Positions 22,180 through 27,062 of a stretch of DNA of 33,314 nt are shown in pieces (position 1 is the first letter of the stretch; the number at the start of each line of letters is the position of its first letter). The notes under the pieces were generated by a model. The model worked only from the letters and a program-made list of their open reading frames with translations, searched no databases and was not told the DNA's origin. Source of the DNA: Patescibacteria group bacterium (GTDB lineage Bacteria; Patescibacteriota; Minisyncoccia; Phycocordibacterales; Phycocordibacteraceae); NCBI GenBank assembly GCA_029260935.1, contig JAJDCJ010000012.1, positions 1 through 33,314 of the forward strand, read 5' to 3'. Made by a program: the position numbers and the translations under genes.

Positions 22180-22392
22180 CCCGCACACCAACTTTGGCAT
22201 CGTTGCTCGTCCGCACACTAACTTTTGGATTGTTCTGACTTTGCCAGAACGCACAAAGTGCAATCTAAAAGTTAGTGTGCGGGCATAGTGTTTTCGTGGA
22301 TTTCCATTCCATCGTTTACGTTCCAACTGATAGCACGTACCTGCTGACTTCTTCGATGCAACAAAAACACAATGCCAAAGTTGGTGTGCGGG
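22180..22392. mobile_element. 213-bp terminal-inverted-repeat element, copy 1, inside rnpB P15-P17 arm
   Basis: Ends are a perfect 21-bp inverted repeat (first 20 nt CCCGCACACCAACTTTGGCA). It differs from copy 2 at three positions only. It contains a nested 74-bp unit at 22210-22283 with its own inverted ends (CCGCACACTAACTTTTGGATTG) related to the outer ones. It encodes no plausible protein and shows no clear target-site duplication. It resembles a MITE-like non-autonomous element whose RNA would fold into an extended hairpin. Confidence 0.85.
22210..22283. repeat. Nested 74-bp inverted-end unit within copy 1
   Basis: Arms of about 22 bp (one G-T difference) enclose a GTTCTG...CAGAAC mini-hairpin. 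The arm sequence is a diverged version of the outer terminal repeat, suggesting one family member inserted into another before the composite spread. Confidence 0.75.
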
Positions 22393-22635
22393 CGCGGCCT
22401 TGCATGCAGGTACACATTTAGCCGTTTCACCTCCCTATTACTAGAGAGTTCATCCCGATAAATCGGGAGTCGTTGGCTTTAGCCGCGGACGTCTCTGCTC
22501 GCAGCACTCACTCCCCAATTCACATGATGTAGGAGTGTATGGGCGTTACCCATTACCCTTCCAACTTTGCCCACCGAAAGTGAACAAAATTGGCGCATGT
22601 TCGGACTTTCCTCACTTTTGTTCTCAAGGAACCAG

Positions 22636-22848
22636 CCCGCACACCAACTTTGGCATCGTTGCTCGCCCGCACACTAACTTTTGGATTGTTCTGACTTTGC
22701 CAGAACGCACAAAGTGCAATCTAAAAGTTAGTGTGCGGGCAGAGTGTTTTCGTGGATTTCCATTCCATCGTTTACGTTCCAACTGATAGCACGTACCTGC
22801 TGGCTTCTTCGATGCAACAAAAACACAATGCCAAAGTTGGTGTGCGGG
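22636..22848. mobile_element. 213-bp terminal-inverted-repeat element, copy 2, inside rnpB P3 arm
   Basis: Same length, direction, 21-bp ends and nested unit (22666-22739) as copy 1. Differences: C for T before the inner unit, G for T after it, and G for A in CTGCTGrCTT. Flanked in RNA sense by AATCGCGCTTG and CTGGTTCCTTGAG, that is, at the tip of the P3 region between the P2 strand and CR-I. Confidence 0.85.
22666..22739. repeat. Nested 74-bp inverted-end unit within copy 2
   Basis: Begins CCCGCACACTAAC and ends GTTAGTGTGCGGG. Otherwise matches the nested unit of copy 1, so nesting predates duplication of the composite. Confidence 0.75.
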
Positions 22849-22877
22849 CAAGCGCGATTGTCTGGCGCTGATCTCAT

Positions 22878-22883
22878 ACTATA
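22878..22883 (-). promoter_or_regulatory. -10 element of rnpB
   Basis: TATAGT on the minus strand about 6-7 nt before the predicted RNase P RNA 5' end (GAGATCAGCGCC). No clear -35 recognised. Confidence 0.5.
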
Positions 22884-22925
22884 TCATAACGCCATATTTC
22901 CAGCTATAGTACATAGTGGAAAAAA

Positions 22926-22955
22926 CAAAAAACCGCTCTGTTGAGCGGTTTTTTG
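22926..22955. terminator. Intrinsic terminator after the RRM gene
   Basis: CAAAAAACCGCTC, loop TGTT, GAGCGGTTTTTTG. Strong stem with A and T tracts. On the minus strand it closes the RRM gene 17 nt after its stop and insulates rnpB. Confidence 0.93.
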
Positions 22956-22972
22956 TTGAGAGAAAACGAGTA

Positions 22973-23278
22973 CTAGTAGCCTCCGCGATCTCTACCACCG
23001 AAACCTCCGCGATCACCCGCTGGGCGATCTTCACGTGGTTTTGCTTCGTTTACATTCAAAGCGCGACCATCAACTTCCTTACCGTCAAGCGTTTCAATTG
23101 CTTTCTGAGCACCTTCTTCTGTTGTCATTTCAACAAAAACAAAGCCTCGTGGACGACCGGTCATTTTATCGGTGATAATAGCCACTGATTCAACTTCTCC
23201 GGCTTCCGAAAAAACCTCTTTTAGCTGATCTTCAGTAACGTTGTACGGCACGTTGCCGACAAATAATTTCTTACCCAT
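22973..23278 (-). CDS. RNA-binding protein with one RRM domain
   Basis: A 101-residue glycine-rich RRM protein of the type common in cyanobacteria and CPR. RNP2 is LFVGNV (5-10), RNP1 is RGFVFVEM (44-51), and the remaining RRM strands follow to about residue 80 (KEVDGRALNVNEA). The tail is Arg/Gly-rich (RPAGDRGGFGGRDRGGY), typical of RNA chaperones. Probably a cytosolic single-stranded RNA binder. It has a long leader of about 100 nt or more, as cold-inducible RNA chaperones often do, although induction is not shown. The 160-nt gap 23279-23438 holds no other gene. Confidence 0.93.
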   Translation of the reverse strand: MGKKLFVGNVPYNVTEDQLKEVFSEAGEVESVAIITDKMTGRPRGFVFVEMTTEEGAQKAIETLDGKEVDGRALNVNEAKPREDRPAGDRGGFGGRDRGGY

Positions 23279-23438
23279 GAACTTTTGCTCAATCTCTTTC
23301 CCTAACTAAGTAATGGAGGAACTAGCGAGCTGAAGACAAGCATACCTTCTTTTCAGATAAAAGCAACGTTGTTTTCCTACTAGTAACCTTTCCTTCACAT
23401 AAAGGGTCTTATTAGTATTAATCATAATAATTGTATAT

Positions 23439-23564
23439 ATGGGAGAAAAAGCACCACAGTATGAACAGCACTATACCAGTGCTGTGGAGGCAGCGGCACA
23501 TGTCGCTGATCAAGCCGCGCAAGAATGGGCTAAAACAGCCGCAGAGTTGAGATCAAAAAAATAA
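23439..23564 (+). CDS. 41-residue Ala-rich mini-protein (below ORF-track cutoff)
   Basis: ATG at 23439 to TAA at 23562-23564, beginning MGEKAPQYEQHYTSAVEAAA and ending AELRSKK. It is predicted to be one long amphipathic helix, Ala/Glu/Gln-rich and soluble. A perfect 38-bp terminator follows 20 nt after the stop, supporting a real transcript. Function unknown. TTGTATAT just before the ATG could serve as a -10. Confidence 0.5.
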   Translation: MGEKAPQYEQHYTSAVEAAAHVADQAAQEWAKTAAELRSKK

Positions 23565-23584
23565 TACGCTCATTATCCGGCATT

Positions 23585-23622
23585 AAAAAAGAATAACGGT
23601 ATTAATACCGTTATTCTTTTTT
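23585..23622. terminator. Palindromic intrinsic terminator
   Basis: AAAAAAGAATAACGGTATT followed directly by its exact reverse complement: 19 bp per arm, with A and T tracts at the edges. Acts for the 41-residue gene on plus, and could work both ways. Confidence 0.9.
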
Positions 23623-23752
23623 AGGATGTACGTCTGGATATTTTATTTTTCTAAAAACAAAAACTATCTGTAACTAAAGACTTCCCACAAGGGTAAGTTA
23701 AGTGTAAAGGTCGAATATTTATAAATAATTAAAAACTAATATAAAAACATTT

Positions 23753-23902
23753 ATGGAAAGAGAAAGATTTAACGGACTACAGCAAACTTTTGGTGTTTCT
23801 GAAAGTTCAGTTGGAGTAATAGTAGGTGCTGAGCAAACACCAAGCGGAAAAGGAGCAGGTGTATTTGCTCGCATCGGAGTCCGTAAGGAAGACGACAAAT
23901 AA
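23753..23902 (+). CDS. 49-residue mini-protein (below ORF-track cutoff)
   Basis: ATG at 23753 to TAA at 23900-23902, beginning MERERFNGLQQTFGVSESSV and ending ARIGVRKEDDK. The middle VGVIVGAEQTPSGKGAGVFARIGV is rich in Gly and Val, like a short beta hairpin or loop. Charged ends, no membrane helix. It is followed by a 13-bp hairpin. The AT-rich 188-nt stretch before it probably carries its promoter. Function unknown. Confidence 0.5.
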   Translation: MERERFNGLQQTFGVSESSVGVIVGAEQTPSGKGAGVFARIGVRKEDDK

Positions 23903-23923
23903 CAACCAATAGGGATTGATTCC

Positions 23924-23955
23924 AGACAGTACCTAGTTAATTCTAGGTACTGTCT
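23924..23955. terminator. Hairpin after the 49-residue gene
   Basis: AGACAGTACCTAG, loop TTAATT, CTAGGTACTGTCT: 13-bp perfect stem. There is no U-tract, so termination is uncertain. It may simply be another palindrome. Confidence 0.55.
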
Positions 23956-24005
23956 GTGTGCACTAAGATTTTTATGCAGGAGATTTTATACACTCCCCAA
24001 TCAAA

Positions 24006-24232
24006 GCGGAGACGGAGGGATTCGGCTACAGATAATTTCCTCGTCGCCACTCGGAAATTTCCGCAACCCGACAAAAGTGACAGCAGGCAACTTTTGTCCG
24101 TGAGAGCAAGAGCGATACACGCGAATGACTTCGTATTTGCTAATGCTCATTGCATTCCGGCTTTCCAATCCCATCACCTCGGTAAAATATAAAAACCTCC
24201 AATACTTCGTATCGGAGGTTTAACATTTTTTG
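24006..24232 (-). mobile_element. tRNA-Ser-associated gene-less element ending in a 19-nt tRNA copy
   Basis: In tRNA orientation: a terminator hairpin, the core GTGATGGGATTGGAAAGCCGGA, further stems, a hairpin with 9-bp stem GACAAAAGT/ACTTTTGTC and loop TGCCTGCTGTC (24070-24098), an AATTTCC-type hairpin, and then at 24006-24024 an exact 19-nt copy (GCGGAGACGGAGGGATTCG on plus) of the tRNA 3' end at 24232-24250. The core, the loop and the layout match the tRNA-Phe element. The 78-residue ORF drawn here is not convincing. The gap 23903-24232 holds only this and the preceding hairpin. Confidence 0.7.
24193..24221 (-). terminator. Terminator of tRNA-Ser
   Basis: On minus: AAACCTCCGATAC, GAA, GTATTGGAGGTTT, followed by TTATATTTTA. 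A 13-bp stem with one G-U and a U-rich tail, 12 nt after the tRNA. Confidence 0.85.
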
Positions 24233-24317
24233 CGGAGACGGAGGGATTCGAACCCTCGAGAGCTTTCACCCTACTCACTTTCCAAGCGAGCTCACTAGGC
24301 CACTATGCGACGTCTCC
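24233..24317 (-). tRNA. tRNA-Ser (GGA)
   Basis: An 85-nt class II tRNA: acceptor GGAGACG/CGTCTCC, anticodon stem CTCGC/GTGAG with loop TTGGAAA (anticodon GGA, serine), long variable arm (TAGGGTGAAAGCTCTC), T loop TTCGAAT, discriminator G. CCA is not encoded. Nineteen nucleotides of its 3' end are duplicated 207 bp downstream. Confidence 0.95.
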
Positions 24318-24389
24318 ATGTTGTGTGAAATATCATCCACACTCCAATTCTACTCCATATACGACAAAAAATGGGAAACAATCGCTCTT

Positions 24390-24410
24390 TAGTGATATCT
24401 GACATCACTA
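24390..24410. repeat. Small hairpin upstream of tRNA-Ser
   Basis: TAGTGAT, 7-nt spacer, ATCACTA. First of three palindromes in the gene-free stretch 24318-24566. Confidence 0.55.
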
Positions 24411-24414
24411 TGTT

Positions 24415-24440
24415 ACCTACTATGATTAATCATAGTAGGT
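24415..24440. repeat. Perfect 26-bp palindrome, copy 2 of the tsaD palindrome
   Basis: Identical to 6220-6245 (half-site ACCTACTATGATT). Flanks of the two copies share nothing beyond the palindrome. Intergenic here, between tRNA-Ser and htpX. Confidence 0.92.
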
Positions 24441-24517
24441 GGCACACAGATAAAGTAGGATCTTATATATTCAGACATTTGGAAGACAAAAGGAAAGTCT
24501 TTGCAACTATGTGCTAC

Positions 24518-24540
24518 ATATGGACACGGCGTGTCCATAT
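24518..24540. repeat. Hairpin downstream of htpX, 10-bp stem
   Basis: ATATGGACAC, GGC, GTGTCCATAT. It lies 27 nt after the htpX stop on the minus strand and may help end that transcript, though there is no clear U-run. Confidence 0.6.
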
Positions 24541-24566
24541 TTCCATACCTTATACGAAAAAATGCT

Positions 24567-25457
24567 TTATGTTAAAAGCGCCTTTATTCGCTCTTCAATC
24601 GGTGGGTGGGTGGCAAATAATCTATTGAACCCTTTTGTTGCTTTGGCACCAAAGGGATTGCCAATATACAGGTGTGCGGTTGCATGGTTTGCATTGCGCA
24701 TGGGCTGTGTGTACGCACTAATCTTTTTTAAGGCGCTCGCGAGACCTTCAGGGTAGCGCGTAATAAGCGCTCCACTGGCGTCGGCTAAAAACTCTCGTTT
24801 TCTTGAAATAGCAAACTGGATGAGTTGCGCCGCAATAGGTGCAAAAATGGCAAGTGCAAAACCAGCGACGATTAAAATAATTTGTAAACGCCCATCACGA
24901 TCACCTCCATTTCCTCCTCCATACAACATACCCCTCAAAAAAAAGTGGGAAAGCAGTGTTACAAACCCGAGTAGTACCACCACCACTGTCATCACTAATG
25001 TATCGCGGTTTTGAATATGCGACAGCTCATGCGCCAGCACTCCTTCAAGTTCGCTACGCTCCAGTGTTTTAAGTAGGCCGGTAGTTACTGCAACTGCAGC
25101 GTGCTTCGGGTCACGTCCGGTTGCAAATGCATTTGGCGCTGGGTCAGTAATAACAAAGAGTCGCGGTTTTTGTATTCCGACAGTAATAGAAAGGTTTTCA
25201 AGAATACGATGTATTTCTTGAAATTGTTTTTCATCTGCTGGTTTTGCGCCACTCGTTTTAAGGGCAAGCTTGTCTGAGTACCAGTAACTACCAACATTCA
25301 TTACGATTGAAAACGCAACTGCAACATAAAGAATGACAGGGCTATTGAAAATAAATGAAAATGCCCACCCAAGCCCAATGACGGCGATAAAAAACGAAAG
25401 CATAAGAACCCACGTTTTTCTAATGTTGCTATCTGCCTGTGTGTAAAGAGATGCCAT
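24567..25457 (-). CDS. htpX: HtpX-like membrane zinc metalloprotease
   Basis: A 296-residue M48-family protease that degrades damaged membrane proteins. Two N-terminal membrane helices (about 16-58) are followed by PNAFATGRDPKHAAVAVTTGLL, the zinc motif HELSH (143-147, in LAHELSHIQNRD), two more membrane segments (about 155-175 and 190-215), and the third-ligand region REFLADASGA. The end THPPIEERIKAL is the classic HtpX C terminus. Length is typical. It is the last gene of lemA, MazG-like, htpX on the minus strand, with a 101-nt gap before it. The lemA-htpX pairing is common. Confidence 0.96.
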   Translation of the reverse strand: MASLYTQADSNIRKTWVLMLSFFIAVIGLGWAFSFIFNSPVILYVAVAFSIVMNVGSYWYSDKLALKTSGAKPADEKQFQEIHRILENLSITVGIQKPRLFVITDPAPNAFATGRDPKHAAVAVTTGLLKTLERSELEGVLAHELSHIQNRDTLVMTVVVVLLGFVTLLSHFFLRGMLYGGGNGGDRDGRLQIILIVAGFALAIFAPIAAQLIQFAISRKREFLADASGALITRYPEGLASALKKISAYTQPMRNANHATAHLYIGNPFGAKATKGFNRLFATHPPIEERIKALLT

Positions 25458-25558
25458 AATTTAAAAAGATACTAGGTTTTAGGTGCTAGGTATAGTGTAT
25501 AGAAGACAGTGAATAATTTCCAGTTAAAACCACTCTGGTTTTAACTTTTGTAATTTAT

Positions 25559-25912
25559 TTACACTTCCTCGTCGGGTGACTCAACTGACTCAAGATATAC
25601 GCGCCCCTTAAAACCACCTCGTTTTTTTAGACGCTCCATACGCACACGCGCAACCTCTTTCATGTCTAGGTCAAAAGCAGAAGTAATTGAATCCAAAACC
25701 TCTTGCACGTCCCCTATTTCTTTAGTAATTTCTTTGAGGTCATTCTCTTCAAGGGCACCAAACACTTCAGCTGCTTCCTCTAGAAGCTTCTTTTTTAACT
25801 CATTTTTATATTCGTCTTCTCCCAAGACGCGAGCAACAGGGTCTTCGCCGTTTTTCCTTATAATATCCGGTACATTATCGCGAACTAATTTGTTATAAGA
25901 AACAACGCCCAT
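25559..25912 (-). CDS. MazG-like nucleotide pyrophosphohydrolase
   Basis: A 117-residue all-alpha NTP pyrophosphatase of the MazG/HisE type. The start is set at the ATG at 25912 (MGVVSYNKLVRDNVPDII). The track's start at 26017 would overlap lemA by about 100 bases and adds non-homologous residues. Seen: KLVRDNVPDIIRKNG, the metal motif EEAAEV (ExxE), and KEITKEIGDVQEVLD (ExxD), typical of house-cleaning NTPases that remove non-canonical nucleotides. It begins 7 nt after the lemA stop, so it is probably co-translated. The exact nucleotide substrate is unknown. Confidence 0.85.
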   Translation of the reverse strand: MGVVSYNKLVRDNVPDIIRKNGEDPVARVLGEDEYKNELKKKLLEEAAEVFGALEENDLKEITKEIGDVQEVLDSITSAFDLDMKEVARVRMERLKKRGGFKGRVYLESVESPDEEV

Positions 25913-25919
25913 ATTCAAT

Positions 25920-26480
25920 TTAGAAGTTAACTTTGACTGGGTCTTTTGCCGTTTGTTCATCTTCTGCGAGTTCAAAGAAATCGCGCGGTGCAAACTTGAA
26001 CATACCTCCAACAACATTTGCGGGAAATTGTTCCAGCATGGTATTCAGGTCGCGCACATTGGTGTTGTAGAAACGTCTCGCCGCCTGAATTTTATTTTCC
26101 GTGTCAGAAAGCTCACGTTGCAGTTCAAGGAAGTTTTGGTTTGCTTTCAGGTCGGGGTACGCTTCCGCTATCGCGAACAAACTTTTCAACGCACCCGAGA
26201 GCATATTTTCTGCCGCCCCTTTTGCGCCAGCGCCAGTTACTCCCATTGCAGCTGAACGCGCTTTAGTGACATTTTCAAATGCCTCTTTTTCGTGCGCTGC
26301 ATACCCTTTCACGGTTTCTACCACGTTAGGAATCAGGTCATAGCGACGTTTCAACTGAACATCAATGTCGCTCCACGCTTCTTTTGCCCGGTTAATAAGA
26401 CGGATAAAGCCATTATATGTTGCAACGAACCAGCCCAACACGACTGCAACAATCGCGATAAGAATATATAGTAATGTCAT
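25920..26480 (-). CDS. lemA: LemA family membrane protein
   Basis: A 186-residue LemA-domain protein: one N-terminal membrane helix (3-20, LLYILIAIVAVVLGWFVA), then YNGFIRLINRAKEAWSDIDVQLKRRYDLIPNVVETVKGYA, the family hallmark, followed by helical-bundle sequence with YPDLKANQNFLELQRELSDTENKI and NTNVRDLNTMLEQFPANVV. The body faces outside or inside depending on the anchor, and the function is poorly known. It frequently accompanies htpX. First gene of the lemA, MazG-like, htpX run. Confidence 0.96.
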   Translation of the reverse strand: MTLLYILIAIVAVVLGWFVATYNGFIRLINRAKEAWSDIDVQLKRRYDLIPNVVETVKGYAAHEKEAFENVTKARSAAMGVTGAGAKGAAENMLSGALKSLFAIAEAYPDLKANQNFLELQRELSDTENKIQAARRFYNTNVRDLNTMLEQFPANVVGGMFKFAPRDFFELAEDEQTAKDPVKVNF

Positions 26481-26552
26481 ATACCAGTTAGTATACCAAA
26501 AATATAGAAAATGTTTTTATCACACACTTTTAAAAACCAACCCTACCTCTAT

Positions 26553-26720
26553 TCAACGATGGATCCTGTGAGGGACTATTCCTGACCCTTTACATCTGCG
26601 ACAATTTTCTTGCTGAGCTTTACTCTTATCTTTGCACTCAGTGCATGGTATAAACTCAAATTTTTGCTCAGGAGTTTCCTGTTTTAGTTGTCCTTGGAGT
26701 TTAAAACACTCTCGTGACAT
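26553..26720 (-). CDS. 55-residue zinc-finger mini-protein, paralogue 1 (below ORF-track cutoff)
   Basis: ATG at 26720 to TGA at 26553, beginning MSRECFKLQGQLKQETP. Contains FIPCTECKDK (Cys26, Cys29) and NCRRCKGSGIVPH (Cys40, Cys43), a four-cysteine pattern like one DnaJ-type zinc knuckle pair (CxxCxGxG). The next upstream gene encodes a protein with the same plan. The frame is free of stops, and codon use is protein-like. Probably a structural-zinc mini-protein. Role unknown. Confidence 0.65.
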   Translation of the reverse strand: MSRECFKLQGQLKQETPEQKFEFIPCTECKDKSKAQQENCRRCKGSGIVPHRIHR

Positions 26721-26791
26721 AGATATCTACACTATACTCCTCAAAAACGAGTGGTTACTAATAAAAATGATGGAAGTTTGCATGTCTTCTA

Positions 26792-26968
26792 CTACCATAC
26801 CTTTTGGTGATATTTTCCGTTACGCCTCTTCCCTGTCCCCTTACATCGCTTGCACTCAAATCCATTGAACTTCTTAGTACCATGGCAGTCACGACACTCT
26901 TCCATACCATCTTCAGTAGAAGAACTTTCCTCTAACTGTTTGTATGGCTGAAAAAATTCTTGTGACAT
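26792..26968 (-). CDS. 58-residue zinc-finger mini-protein, paralogue 2 (below ORF-track cutoff)
   Basis: ATG at 26968 to TAG at 26792, beginning MSQEFFQPYKQLEESS. It has ECRDCHGTKKF (Cys25, Cys28) and FECKRCKGTGKRRNG (Cys39, Cys42), again the DnaJ-like CxxCxGxG pattern. Both paralogues start MS-[RQ]-E, have similar DNA around the ATG (GATATCTATGTCAC versus AGATATGTCAC) and stand 71 nt apart, so they arose by tandem duplication. The tail is basic (KRRNGKYHQKVW). Could bind nucleic acid or assist a chaperone, given groEL nearby, but this is inference. Confidence 0.65.
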   Translation of the reverse strand: MSQEFFQPYKQLEESSSTEDGMEECRDCHGTKKFNGFECKRCKGTGKRRNGKYHQKVW

Positions 26969-27007
26969 ATCTACTCACACTGTACTCCTCAAAAACAAGC
27001 AGTCAAT

Positions 27008-27042
27008 AAAAAATCCACAGTTAATTGTACTGTGGATTTTTT
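27008..27042. terminator. Intrinsic terminator after groEL
   Basis: AAAAAATCCACAGT, 7-nt loop, ACTGTGGATTTTTT. A 14-bp stem with A and T tracts. Ends groESL on minus, 20 nt after the stop. Confidence 0.93.
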
Positions 27043-27062
27043 GTTGAAAAATGGCTCTATTC

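Larger units (their letters stand above)
22073..22872 (-). ncRNA. rnpB: RNase P RNA, bacterial type, with two internal insertions
   Basis: Catalytic RNA that removes tRNA 5' leaders. On the minus strand: CCAGACAATCGC near the 5' end (P2 strand), GAGGAAAGTCCG (CR-I), GGGTAACGCCC, AGTGCTGCGAGCAGAGACG, GGTGAAACGGC, and the 3' signature CAGAATTCGGCTTATCGG (CR-V side of P4/P1), all in the correct order. The 5' and 3' ends pair through GCGCC/GGCGC (P1). The span is about 800 nt, but removing two 213-bp elements (22180-22392 and 22636-22848) leaves about 375 nt, the usual size. One insert is in the P3 arm, the other in the P15-P17 arm. Ends are approximate. ORFs drawn here are shadows. Confidence 0.93.

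Noticed and set aside
22320-22360. CCTGCTG in the rnpB elements as a link to the tRNA-element loop TxCCTGCTGTC
   Set aside because: Only seven bases match, and no matching stem was found around them, so a common origin is not supported.
22180-22848. Group I or group II intron in rnpB
   Set aside because: The inserts are only 213 bp, with terminal inverted repeats and no intron core motifs. Splicing cannot be excluded but nothing in the sequence supports it.
22180-22848. CRISPR array
   Set aside because: Two long direct repeats with one 243-bp spacer that is RNase P sequence. No short regular repeats or cas genes.
22135-22944. ORFs of 60-83 residues on both strands
   Set aside because: They lie in rnpB and the 213-bp elements, and near-identical frames recur only because the DNA repeats.
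25913-26017. N-terminal extension of the MazG-like protein in the ORF track
   Set aside because: It overlaps lemA by about 100 nt and is not family-like. The ATG at 25912 matches the family N terminus.
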